From an uncultured Oscillospiraceae bacterium (lineage in GTDB: Bacteria > Bacillota > Clostridia > Oscillospirales > Oscillospiraceae): a stretch of 9,083 bases of DNA. The position numbers were made by a program, and so were the translations under genes. Where the stretch lies: contig CAKUNY010000077.1 of NCBI GenBank assembly GCA_934668605.1, positions 1-9,083 of the forward strand, read 5' to 3'. This document shows positions 1 to 4,953 of the stretch, in pieces. A model generated the notes under the pieces. It was given only the letters and a program-made list of their open reading frames with translations. It had not been told where the DNA came from and searched no databases. Each line of letters starts with the position of its first letter. The stretch's first letter is position 1.

Positions 1-69
1 GACGAGAAGGGCCGCGTCAACCTCTCCCGCAAGGACGCGCTCAAGGAGCTCGCCGCGCAGGACAAGTAA
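1..69 (+). CDS. pnp: Polyribonucleotide nucleotidyltransferase (PNPase), C-terminal end
   Basis: Only the last 22 codons and a TAA stop are present; the gene enters from the left edge. The peptide begins DEKGRVNLSRKDAL, which matches the final strand of the S1 RNA-binding domain at the end of PNPase, where the segment 'D..GRVNLSRK' is highly characteristic. PNPase is a cytoplasmic 3'-to-5' phosphorolytic exoribonuclease that degrades mRNA and takes part in RNA quality control. A strong intrinsic terminator starts 12 bp after the stop. Other S1-domain proteins can carry similar strings, but 'GRVNLSRKDAL' very near the C-terminus favours PNPase. The catalytic RNase PH domains and the KH domain lie outside the window. 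Confidence 0.85.
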   Translation, partial: DEKGRVNLSRKDALKELAAQDK

Positions 70-80
70 GAATCAGTTCA

Positions 81-113
81 AAGCCCGCAGACGGTAAGTC
101 TGCGGGCTTTTCT
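81..113 (+). terminator. Rho-independent terminator of pnp
   Basis: A perfect 12-bp GC-rich stem (81-92 with 98-109, arm AAGCCCGCAGAC) closes a 5-nt loop GGTAA and runs into TTTT. It sits just after the pnp stop codon. On the opposite strand the stem is followed by only a short T run, so it may also weakly end transcripts of the minus-strand gene at 118-348. Confidence 0.92.
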
Positions 114-117
114 GCGT

Positions 118-348
118 CTATGGAACGATTCGGATATAAGAGCGCCCGAAAATCCGGCGCAGGAGCTGCTGTGCGGCAGGCGAGGACGCAGGAAGACGGC
201 AGATGCATCCGCGAAAGCAGGCGCTTGGCACAATGGAAGAAAAACGCGCAGCGCGCGCATCCTGCAAGAGCTCGCGCCGCTGGGCAGCGGCAGTCAGAAG
301 CCCGAACAGCAGCGCGAGACAGAGAATAATCAGAAGAACGTGTTTCAT
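118..348 (-). CDS. Small hypothetical protein with N-terminal membrane or signal segment
   Basis: This is a 76-aa reading frame from ATG at 348 to TAG at 118; a TTG at 354 would add two residues. I do not recognise a family. It starts MKHVLLIILCLALLFGLLTA, a classic short positive end plus about 17 hydrophobic residues, so the product is probably membrane-anchored or exported. The remainder is Arg/Ala-rich with four cysteines. Support for a real gene comes from upstream: a near-perfect promoter (395-424) would start RNA about 40 nt before the ATG. The ribosome binding site is weak (TAGG, about 8 nt upstream), which argues for low translation. It lies between the pnp terminator and a divergent ribbon-helix-helix gene, which could regulate it. 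It could also be a spurious frame in an RNA-coding or decaying region. Confidence 0.45.
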   Translation of the reverse strand: MKHVLLIILCLALLFGLLTAAAQRRELLQDARAARFSSIVPSACFRGCICRLPASSPAAQQLLRRIFGRSYIRIVP

Positions 349-373
349 GTGCAAAACCTATCATATAAATATG

Positions 374-408
374 TAGTATAGTAATAACTACAATATTATA
401 ATATACTA
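374..408. promoter_or_regulatory. Possible operator: inverted repeat between divergent genes
   Basis: TAGTATA (374-380) and TATACTA (402-408) form a 7-bp inverted repeat centred at 391. A second, GTAGT/ACTAC (373-377, 387-391), overlaps it. The outer pair brackets the start region and -10 of the minus promoter. Ribbon-helix-helix proteins commonly bind short repeats at their own promoters, and one is encoded 44 bp downstream, so autoregulation is a reasonable inference. The region is very AT-rich, so chance repeats are possible. Confidence 0.35.
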
Positions 409-424
409 AAACCACTTCTGTCAA
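395..424 (-). promoter_or_regulatory. Sigma-A-type promoter, minus strand (TTGACA-18-TATAAT)
   Basis: On the minus strand a perfect -35 TTGACA (424-419) and perfect -10 TATAAT (400-395) are separated by 18 bp. Transcription would begin near 388 and lead into the small gene ending at 118. The -10 lies in a perfect 12-bp palindrome ATATTATAATAT (393-404), which also gives a TATAAT on the plus strand (397-402) facing the ribbon-helix-helix gene, though without a good -35. Confidence 0.75.
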
Positions 425-451
425 GGTAAACTAGCAGAAGAGGTGAGGCAC

Positions 452-649
452 ATGAAAGACGAGATCCGGATCACCAAAAAGACGGCCAAGAAGGCAGACG
501 ACGGCTACAAAATTGTCTCCGTGCGCATGAAAGACGAGCTCCTTGAGCGGCTCGAGGCGCTCTCTGCCCAGACGAACCGCTCGCGCAACGAGCTCATCAA
601 TCTCCTTCTGAACGCGGCCATCGACATCGTGCACGTGGAAGAAGAATAA
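452..649 (+). CDS. Ribbon-helix-helix (CopG/Arc-type) small DNA-binding protein
   Basis: A 65-aa protein. ATG 452 is chosen over an in-frame GTG at 443 because the strong site AGAGGTGAGG (439-448) lies at the right distance from the ATG and overlaps the GTG. Residues about 19-60 fit a ribbon-helix-helix fold: a short strand (YKIVSVRM), helix one (DELLERLEALSAQTN) and helix two starting RSRNELINLLLNAA, with the typical 'SRNELI' turn. Such dimers insert the strand in the DNA major groove and act as small repressors or antitoxins. The N-terminus is Lys-rich and the tail is acidic (VHVEEE). No toxin-like gene follows, so an antitoxin role is not supported. It faces the small membrane-peptide gene across a shared promoter region. 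The specific target is unknown. Confidence 0.8.
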   Translation: MKDEIRITKKTAKKADDGYKIVSVRMKDELLERLEALSAQTNRSRNELINLLLNAAIDIVHVEEE

Positions 650-673
650 CCTGCAGAAATGCCCCTTCCTTTG

Positions 674-780
674 CGTAGGGGGCGATGCCCACATCGCCCC
701 ATTGGGAAGTTGCGAATTCGCATTGGATTTCCGTAAAACCGCTTCCATTTGCCGGGTCGATGTGGGCATCGACCCCTACG
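674..780. repeat. REP-like element: two palindromic arms in inverted orientation
   Basis: Two 27-bp arms, 674-700 and 754-780, are reverse complements of each other except at two positions. Each arm is itself a hairpin: 679-687 pairs with 692-700 around CCCA, and 754-762 pairs with 767-775 around TGGG. The two differences between arms are a base pair exchanged as a pair (G-C in the first, T-A in the second), so both hairpins stay intact. The 53-bp spacer holds a perfect 12-bp palindrome TGCGAATTCGCA (711-722). This resembles BIME/REP elements, which occur in intergenic DNA and can be spread by RAYT transposases. It fills most of the 650-853 gap; no gene is seen there. Confidence 0.75.
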
Positions 781-810
781 AACATTCCGGAAACGTTTAT
801 ACGAAAACGA

Positions 811-848
811 CGAAAAATGGAAATCCGCCAGGGAAGACCCTGACGGAT
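811..848 (-). terminator. Rho-independent terminator of murC
   Basis: Reading the minus strand, 848-838 pairs with 833-823 (11 bp, arm ATCCGTCAGGG, one G-T pair) around a 4-nt loop. The stem is followed by TTCCATTTTTCG. It begins 5 bp after the murC stop codon. Confidence 0.88.
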
Positions 849-853
849 GCTTC

Positions 854-2224
854 TTATTGCAATTGCAGGAGCTTTTCTCCGGCCTTATACACGTCGCCTG
901 CGCCGACGGTGAGGATGATATCGCCAGGCTTTGCGATGGAGGCGAGGTAGTCGGTCAGCTGCGGAAGACCGGGGCAGTAGACGCTGCCGGGAATCTGGTC
1001 AGAAAGATCCTTGGAGCTGACGCCGACGGTGTTCGATTCGCGCGCGGCGTAGATATCGGTCAGCACCGCGAGGTCGACCGTCGAGAGCTCGCGCACGAAG
1101 TCGGAAAACAGCGCCTTCGTTCTCGAGTACGTGTGCGGCTGGAACGCGCAGATCACGCGCTTGTAGCCCATCAGGCGCACGGCGCTCAGAAGCGCATGGA
1201 GCTCTGCCGGATGGTGGGAATAATCGTCATAGACGTCCGCGCCGCGGTAGCTTCCCTTGAATTCAAGTCTGCGGCCTGCGCCGTGGAAATCAGCCAGCGC
1301 CTTTTCGGCCGCTTCGGCCGGAATGCCGAACTTCCAGGCAACCGCGCACGCGGCCAGCGCGTTCATCGCATTGTGCCGGCCAAGCACGCCGAGCTCCAGA
1401 TGGCAGTAGCGCTCGCCGCCGCAAATGACGTCGAAGCTTCTGTAGTCGCTGCTGAACTGCTCGCCGTACACATCGTTTTTGGGATCAAAGCCGAAGCTGG
1501 TGTAGGAAATGCCCTCGAGCGCGTCGCGGGTATTTTTGTCGTCGCCGTTGGCAACGATCAGACCGTCCTGCGGCACGAGGCTGACGAACCTCCGGAACGA
1601 CTGCTCAATGTCCGCAAGATCCTTGAAAAAGTCCAGATGATCCGCGTCAATGTCCAGAACGACCGCCGTCGTCGGGAAGAAGTTCAAAAACGAGTTGCAG
1701 TATTCGCAGCTCTCCAGAATGATCGTGTCGCCCTGCCCCACGCGATGCCCCGCGCCGAGAAGCGGCAGGAAGCCTCCGATCATGACCGTCGGGTCGCGCC
1801 CGGCTTCCATGAAAATATGCGTGATCATCGAGGTCGTTGTGGTCTTTCCGTGTGTGCCGGAGACGCAGATGGCATGCCGGTAAGCCTTCATGATATAGCC
1901 CCAGGCCTGCGCGCGCTCGAAAATCGGAATGCCCGCCGCGCGCGCCGCCGCAATTTCGGGGTTATCGTTGTTGGCAGCCGCCGTGCGGATGATGCAGTCC
2001 GCACCCGCGATGTTCTCCGCCCGGTGGCCGATGGCAACGGCAATGCCCTTGCTGATGAGTTCATCCGTCGAAACCGACGCGTTCATATCGGAGCCCGAGA
2101 TCTGCATGCCCATGCTGCGCAGCACGAGTCCCAGAGGCCGCATGGATACGCCTCCGATGCCGACCAGATGCGCGCGGCAGCCGGGCTTTAAATAATCCTG
2201 AATCTGAAAAGAAGCGTTCTCCAT
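854..2224 (-). CDS. murC: UDP-N-acetylmuramate--L-alanine ligase MurC
   Basis: This 456-aa cytoplasmic enzyme joins L-alanine to UDP-N-acetylmuramate using ATP, the first amino-acid addition of peptidoglycan stem-peptide synthesis. The Mur ligase domains are in order. The N-terminal UDP-binding fold has VGIGGVSM at 21-28. The central ATPase has P-loop GTHGKTTTT at 123-131, ESCEY at 171-175 and DIDADHLDFF at 191-200. HNAMNALAA is at 284-292. The C-terminal domain has DDYSHHPAE at 333-341, FQPHTYSRT at 361-369 and YAARE at 392-396. The 'HPxE' and 'FQPHxYSR' strings separate MurC from MurD, MurE and MurF. The length is normal. ATG 2224 is chosen because GGAGGT (2236-2231) lies just upstream; a longer open frame reaching 2470 has no such support and would cross the promoter. 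It has its own promoter and terminator, so it is probably monocistronic. Confidence 0.96.
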   Translation of the reverse strand: MENASFQIQDYLKPGCRAHLVGIGGVSMRPLGLVLRSMGMQISGSDMNASVSTDELISKGIAVAIGHRAENIAGADCIIRTAAANNDNPEIAAARAAGIPIFERAQAWGYIMKAYRHAICVSGTHGKTTTTSMITHIFMEAGRDPTVMIGGFLPLLGAGHRVGQGDTIILESCEYCNSFLNFFPTTAVVLDIDADHLDFFKDLADIEQSFRRFVSLVPQDGLIVANGDDKNTRDALEGISYTSFGFDPKNDVYGEQFSSDYRSFDVICGGERYCHLELGVLGRHNAMNALAACAVAWKFGIPAEAAEKALADFHGAGRRLEFKGSYRGADVYDDYSHHPAELHALLSAVRLMGYKRVICAFQPHTYSRTKALFSDFVRELSTVDLAVLTDIYAARESNTVGVSSKDLSDQIPGSVYCPGLPQLTDYLASIAKPGDIILTVGAGDVYKAGEKLLQLQ

Positions 2225-2326
2225 CTGGATACCTCCAAGAAAGCAAAGATTTTGCTTGCAAACTGCCGCCTGCGTCCGTATGATAGGAGAAGGCGCGATA
2301 TTTACGGCAAATCGCTGAACCAAAAT

Positions 2327-2355
2327 ATTATAACCTGTTTTTGCCCATAACACAA
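2327..2355 (-). promoter_or_regulatory. murC promoter
   Basis: On the minus strand, TTGTGT (2355-2350) and a perfect TATAAT (2332-2327) are 17 bp apart. Transcription would start near 2320, about 95 nt before the murC ATG. The stretch 2237-2320 is an untranslated leader in which I see no clear riboswitch. Confidence 0.7.
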
Positions 2356-2390
2356 GCGGAAAATACGAGATAAAGCGGGAGGCGGATAAT

Positions 2391-3560
2391 TTGCGGCCGG
2401 ATATCCTTTTGAAAACACTCGAAGACGCGGGCTTTGAGGCCTGCTTCGTGGGCGGCTGCGTGCGAGACACCCTGCTGGGAAGACCGGTTCACGACTGGGA
2501 CATCACGACCTCCGCGCTGCCGGACGAGATCATGGCGCTCTTTCCGCGCTGCATCCCGACAGGGATCCGCCACGGAACGGTTACCGTGCTGCTTGGCGGC
2601 GAGAGCTTCGAGGTCACGACCTTCCGCCGCGACGGCGCGTATCACGACGGGCGGCACCCGGACGGTGTGGTTTTTGTGCCAGACTTAAAAGAAGACCTTG
2701 CCCGCCGCGACTTTACCATCAACGCGATGGCCATGCACCTGGACGGCAGCATCACCGACCGCTTTGGAGGAAAGGACGATTTAAAACGCGGCCTCATCCG
2801 CTGCGTGGGAGAGCCGGAGCGCCGGTTTCAGGAGGATGCGCTGCGGATGCTCAGAGCTCGGCGCTTTTCTGCGCAGCTGGGCTTTCAGGTGGAGGCGCAG
2901 ACCGCGCGCGCCATCCGGGAAAACGCGGGGCTTTGCCGCGTGCTCTCCCGGGAACGGGTGAGCAGCGAGACGGAAAAAACGCTGCTATCTTCCCGCCCGG
3001 AAACGCTTTGCGTCATGCTCCGTGAGGGACTGCTTGCTGCCTGCGGGATAGAAGGAGACTACGATCTGCAAGCGCTCGGAGCTGTCCCGGCGGAATTGGA
3101 CGCGCGCTGGGCGATGCTGAAGGTTCTGATTCCCAAGCTCGATCTGCGGCAGTTCCGCCTGCCGTCCAGACGCGTTCAGTTGGTCGAAGCTGCCGCGAAT
3201 GTCTATCAGCCGCATTATACAAGACAAGCACTCAAAACGCTGATGGCCGGGGCAGGGGAGGATGCGGCGCGCATCTGCGCGAAGCTTACGGGGCAGGAGG
3301 CGCTTCTGGAAGAGATCCTGCAAAGCGGCGAGTGCGTCAGTCTGCGCGATTTGGCAGTAAACGGCCGGGATTTTCCGGCGCTGCACGGAAAAGCGGCGGG
3401 GGAAATGCTCCGGCGGCTTTTGAACTACGTGCTTTTGCGCCCCGAAAAAAACGACCGCCAGACACTGCTGCGTCTGGCGGAGGCGTGGATGATGAATTCA
3501 GATGTGGACGGTCACGAAGACGTAGGCGATGTACAGCGCCAGCAGGATCATACCCTGTAG
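2391..3560 (+). CDS. cca: CCA tRNA nucleotidyltransferase (class II)
   Basis: This 389-aa enzyme adds or repairs the 3' CCA end of tRNAs from CTP and ATP without a template. The head domain carries GGCVRDTLLGR (21-31), the metal-binding DxD in HDWDITTSA (34-42, D35 and D37), the RRDFTINAMA segment (105-114) and the nucleotide-recognition stretch FQEDALRMLRARRF (146-159). The rest is helical neck and body. The start is TTG 2391, preceded by GGGAGG (2377-2382) at a suitable distance; no earlier good ATG is seen. A related poly(A) polymerase is possible, but in Firmicutes this architecture is normally the CCA enzyme. The last about 20 codons (NSDVDGHEDVGDVQRQQDHTL) are antisense to the end of the convergent exchanger gene and do not look like a family tail. 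The original stop was probably lost, extending the protein. Confidence 0.9.
   Translation: MRPDILLKTLEDAGFEACFVGGCVRDTLLGRPVHDWDITTSALPDEIMALFPRCIPTGIRHGTVTVLLGGESFEVTTFRRDGAYHDGRHPDGVVFVPDLKEDLARRDFTINAMAMHLDGSITDRFGGKDDLKRGLIRCVGEPERRFQEDALRMLRARRFSAQLGFQVEAQTARAIRENAGLCRVLSRERVSSETEKTLLSSRPETLCVMLREGLLAACGIEGDYDLQALGAVPAELDARWAMLKVLIPKLDLRQFRLPSRRVQLVEAAANVYQPHYTRQALKTLMAGAGEDAARICAKLTGQEALLEEILQSGECVSLRDLAVNGRDFPALHGKAAGEMLRRLLNYVLLRPEKNDRQTLLRLAEAWMMNSDVDGHEDVGDVQRQQDHTL
3441..3480 (-). terminator. Terminator of the exchanger gene, inside cca
   Basis: Reading the minus strand, a perfect 9-bp stem CCGCCAGAC/GTCTGGCGG (3480-3472 with 3463-3455) with an 8-nt loop is followed by TCGTTTTTTTCGGG. 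It lies 17 bp after the exchanger stop codon and wholly within the cca coding sequence, where the plus strand encodes DRQTLLRLAE. There is no T run on the plus strand, so it should act only on the minus strand. Confidence 0.85.
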
Positions 3561-4475
3561 TTTCGTAAAGCGCTTATGTAGCAGCGTCGGAATGACGGCA
3601 ATGGCCGTGACGAGCGCGCACATGGGCATATCGAGGTACACCGTCTGCCGCACGGACTGCTCGGCGATTTTGAGCCCGCCGCCGGAAATGAGCGCGCACA
3701 GCGGCAGAATGATCGTGATATCAATGATGTTCGCGCCGAGAATATTGCCGACCGACATCGACGACTGCTTTTTGACGATCGCCGTGATGGCCGTCACGAG
3801 CTCGGGAAGCGAGGTTCCGATGGCAACCATCGTGACCGCGATGATCCGCTCGGACACACCGAGCAGCTGGGCAAGAATCGTTCCGTTGTCGACCAGCAGA
3901 TTCGAGCCCACCACAAGACATGCCGCGCCAAGGACAAACAGCGCGAGGTTCTTGAACAGCGCCCTGCGGCTCTTATCCACCACGGCAGCTGTGTCTGTAT
4001 GTTCCTCGACGGAAAGCTTTTTCGCGCTGCGGATGTTTTCAATGATGAACAGGACAAAAAGCGCCAGCACGATCAGGCTCTCCGGCAGGCTCAGAAGGCC
4101 GTCGCGGCAGAGAAGCCAGAGCACGAGCGTGCTCACGACCATCAGAACGCCCTTCACGGCGAATTGACTCAGCCGGATGGCAACGGGCATAAAGATGAGC
4201 GAAATGGCCATGATCATGCCGGTATTGGCCGTCACGGAGCCGATGGCGTTGCCGATTGCCATATCGGTGCTGCCCTCTGCCGCCGCCATCGTCGAGACGA
4301 TGATCTCCGGCAGCGTCGTTGCCATAGACACGACGGTCGCGCCGATCAGAAACTGCGGCAGACCCGAAGCCTCCGCCATCCATGTGGCTGCGTCGACGAA
4401 CCAGTCGCCGCCCTTGACGATCAGCACCAGCCCGAGCAGAAACAGAAAGATCGTGATGATGAGTGATGATGACAT
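3498..4475 (-). CDS. CaCA-family cation/cation exchanger (YrbG-like), probably Mn2+/Ca2+ export
   Basis: A 325-aa integral membrane protein of the Ca2+:cation antiporter family, with about ten hydrophobic segments and the two inverted alpha repeats that form the ion site. Repeat one is GATVVSMATTLPEIIVS (45-61) followed by GNAIGSVTANTG (75-86). Repeat two is VAIGTSLPELVTAI (217-230) followed by GNILGANIIDI (243-253). The conserved glutamates of both LPE motifs are present (E57, E225). A hydrophilic loop (about 150-172) joins the halves. ATG 4475 is chosen for its GGGAGGAA site (4489-4482); the frame reaches upstream to 4571, but that part overlaps the riboswitch. Family members move Ca2+ (with Na+, K+ or H+). 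Control by a Mn2+ riboswitch suggests that this one exports Mn2+ or is used when Mn2+ is high. The 3' end overlaps cca by 63 bp, tail to tail. Confidence 0.88.
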   Translation of the reverse strand: MSSSLIITIFLFLLGLVLIVKGGDWFVDAATWMAEASGLPQFLIGATVVSMATTLPEIIVSTMAAAEGSTDMAIGNAIGSVTANTGMIMAISLIFMPVAIRLSQFAVKGVLMVVSTLVLWLLCRDGLLSLPESLIVLALFVLFIIENIRSAKKLSVEEHTDTAAVVDKSRRALFKNLALFVLGAACLVVGSNLLVDNGTILAQLLGVSERIIAVTMVAIGTSLPELVTAITAIVKKQSSMSVGNILGANIIDITIILPLCALISGGGLKIAEQSVRQTVYLDMPMCALVTAIAVIPTLLHKRFTKLQGMILLALYIAYVFVTVHI

Positions 4476-4507
4476 GAAAATTCCTCCCTGTGTTTCGCAG
4501 AAGGACG

Positions 4508-4543
4508 AAAAAAAGACCTTCTGCACCTGATGTGCAAAAAGTC
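4508..4543 (-). terminator. Riboswitch expression-platform terminator
   Basis: On the minus strand, 4543-4532 pairs with 4526-4515 in an uninterrupted 12-bp stem (two G-U pairs) around a 5-nt loop, followed by TTTTTTT (4514-4508). Its 5' arm, GACTTTTTGCAC, contains the same bases (4541-4534) that close the aptamer's P1 helix. Terminator and aptamer P1 are therefore mutually exclusive. It lies 33 bp before the exchanger's start codon. Confidence 0.9.
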
Positions 4544-4622
4544 TCGTTCCTGTTTCCAGGCGCAAGGCCACCGGAAAACCGGGCGATTGTTGGCCGTGCG
4601 ATTGTAACTACTCCCTCTCAGC
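4534..4622 (-). ncRNA. yybP-ykoY (manganese) riboswitch aptamer
   Basis: The minus-strand RNA matches the yybP-ykoY layout. A closing helix P1 (GCUGAGAG 4622-4615 with CUUUUUGC 4541-4534) leads into the hallmark GGAGUAG (4614-4608). A domed hairpin follows: GGCC (4595-4592), an internal AACAAUCG loop, CCGG-UUUU-CCGG (4582-4571) and GGCC (4569-4566). Next come a short hairpin CCUG-GAAA-CAGG (4560-4549) and the 3' strand ACGAGAC (4547-4541), equivalent to the 'GCAGAC' of known members. The class binds Mn2+ and commonly switches on Mn2+ exporters. Here ligand binding would stabilise P1 and block the terminator at 4508-4543, giving an ON switch. P1 is weak, with several G-U pairs and one U-U mismatch. 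The assignment rests on reading the motifs by eye. Confidence 0.85.
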
Positions 4623-4629
4623 AAGGCTC

Positions 4630-4658
4630 AGTATAGAGGATTTCGCGCCCTTCGTCAA
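4630..4658 (-). promoter_or_regulatory. Promoter of the riboswitch-exchanger transcript
   Basis: On the minus strand, TTGACG (4658-4653) and TATACT (4635-4630) are separated by 17 bp. The expected start near 4622-4624 falls exactly at the first base of the riboswitch P1 helix, so the aptamer begins at or next to the RNA's 5' end. Confidence 0.8.
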
Positions 4659-4729
4659 GCGGAAATATGCAGGATTTGGGCAAAACGGGCAAAGTGACCG
4701 GAAAATTTTGTGCGGATGGAAAGTCACTG

Positions 4730-4759
4730 TTGACATTTGCACCCCACTTCTGCTATAAT
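4730..4759 (+). promoter_or_regulatory. Promoter of tRNA-Val
   Basis: TTGACA (4730-4735) and TATAAT (4754-4759), both perfect, are separated by 18 bp. The predicted start near 4766 is only a few bases before the mature tRNA 5' end. Confidence 0.85.
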
Positions 4760-4769
4760 ACTTGCGCAC

Positions 4770-4846
4770 GGAGGCTTAGCTCAGCTGGTTAGAGCGCCTG
4801 CTTCACACGCAGGAGGTCGATGGTTCGAGTCCATTAGTCTCCACCA
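4770..4846 (+). tRNA. tRNA-Val (anticodon CAC)
   Basis: A 77-nt cloverleaf with encoded CCA. The acceptor stem GGAGGCT pairs with AGTCTCC (one G-U). The D arm is GCTC...GAGC. The anticodon arm CCTGC-TTCACAC-GCAGG shows anticodon CAC, which reads GUG. The T arm is GATGG-TTCGAGT-CCATT (one G-U). The 3' end is ACCA with discriminator A. The mobile-element integrase begins about 110 bp downstream, so the 3' end of this gene is the likely attachment site. Confidence 0.95.
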
Positions 4847-4890
4847 ATCCCTTGAAAACCTTATGTTTTCAAGGGATTTTTCTTTTTTTA
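4846..4890 (+). terminator. Rho-independent terminator of tRNA-Val
   Basis: A perfect 14-bp stem (4846-4859 with 4865-4878, arm AATCCCTTGAAAAC) with loop CTTAT is followed by TTTCTTTTTTTA. The stem starts at the last A of the tRNA. If the element recombined within the tRNA 3' end, this terminator would belong to the element's side of the junction. Confidence 0.92.
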
Positions 4891-4899
4891 TCCCCAACG

Positions 4900-4953
4900 C
4901 AGACCGCTTACGTTCTCCATGAATTTTTGGAAAGGCAAGCGGTCTGATTTTTT
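4900..4953 (+). promoter_or_regulatory. Long-loop hairpin and T run in the integrase leader
   Basis: CAGACCGCTT (4900-4909) and AAGCGGTCTG (4937-4946) form a perfect 10-bp stem with a 27-nt loop, followed by ATTTTTT directly against the integrase ATG at 4954. It looks like a terminator or attenuator. It leaves no room for a normal ribosome binding site: the only purine-rich stretch, GGAAAGG (4929-4935), is in the loop about 20 nt before the ATG. It could limit integrase expression or block read-through from the tRNA. I see no clear promoter between the tRNA terminator and the gene. Confidence 0.55.

Noticed and set aside
452..649. Toxin-antitoxin module with the ribbon-helix-helix gene as antitoxin
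   Set aside because: No toxin-like gene is co-directional and adjacent; the downstream stretch is a repeat element, then convergent murC.
749..2191. Long plus-strand open frame (480 aa)
   Set aside because: It is entirely antisense to murC, has no recognisable motif and arises from the high GC content; murC motifs are unambiguous on the other strand.
2290..2390. Plus-strand promoter for cca
   Set aside because: Only weak matches were found (for example TTGCCC with a poor -10, or TATAAC with bad spacing), so none is listed although one must exist nearby.
2225..2470. N-terminal extension of murC to 2470
   Set aside because: It would cross the murC promoter and leader and the start of cca; the ATG at 2224 has a strong ribosome binding site and the normal family N-terminus.
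3529..4167. Plus-strand frame of 212 aa antisense to the exchanger
   Set aside because: Shadow of a membrane-protein gene; no ribosome binding site or domain.
4476..4571. N-terminal extension of the exchanger to 4571
   Set aside because: It translates the riboswitch and terminator; the start at 4475 has GGGAGGAA and directly begins the first membrane segment.
4693..4728. AGTGAC...GTCACT inverted repeat before the tRNA promoter
   Set aside because: Only 6 bp per arm with a 24-nt gap; expected by chance.
4737..4922. Plus-strand frame containing GGLAQLVRAPASHAGG
   Set aside because: A well-known spurious translation of a tRNA gene; it covers the tRNA-Val and its terminator.
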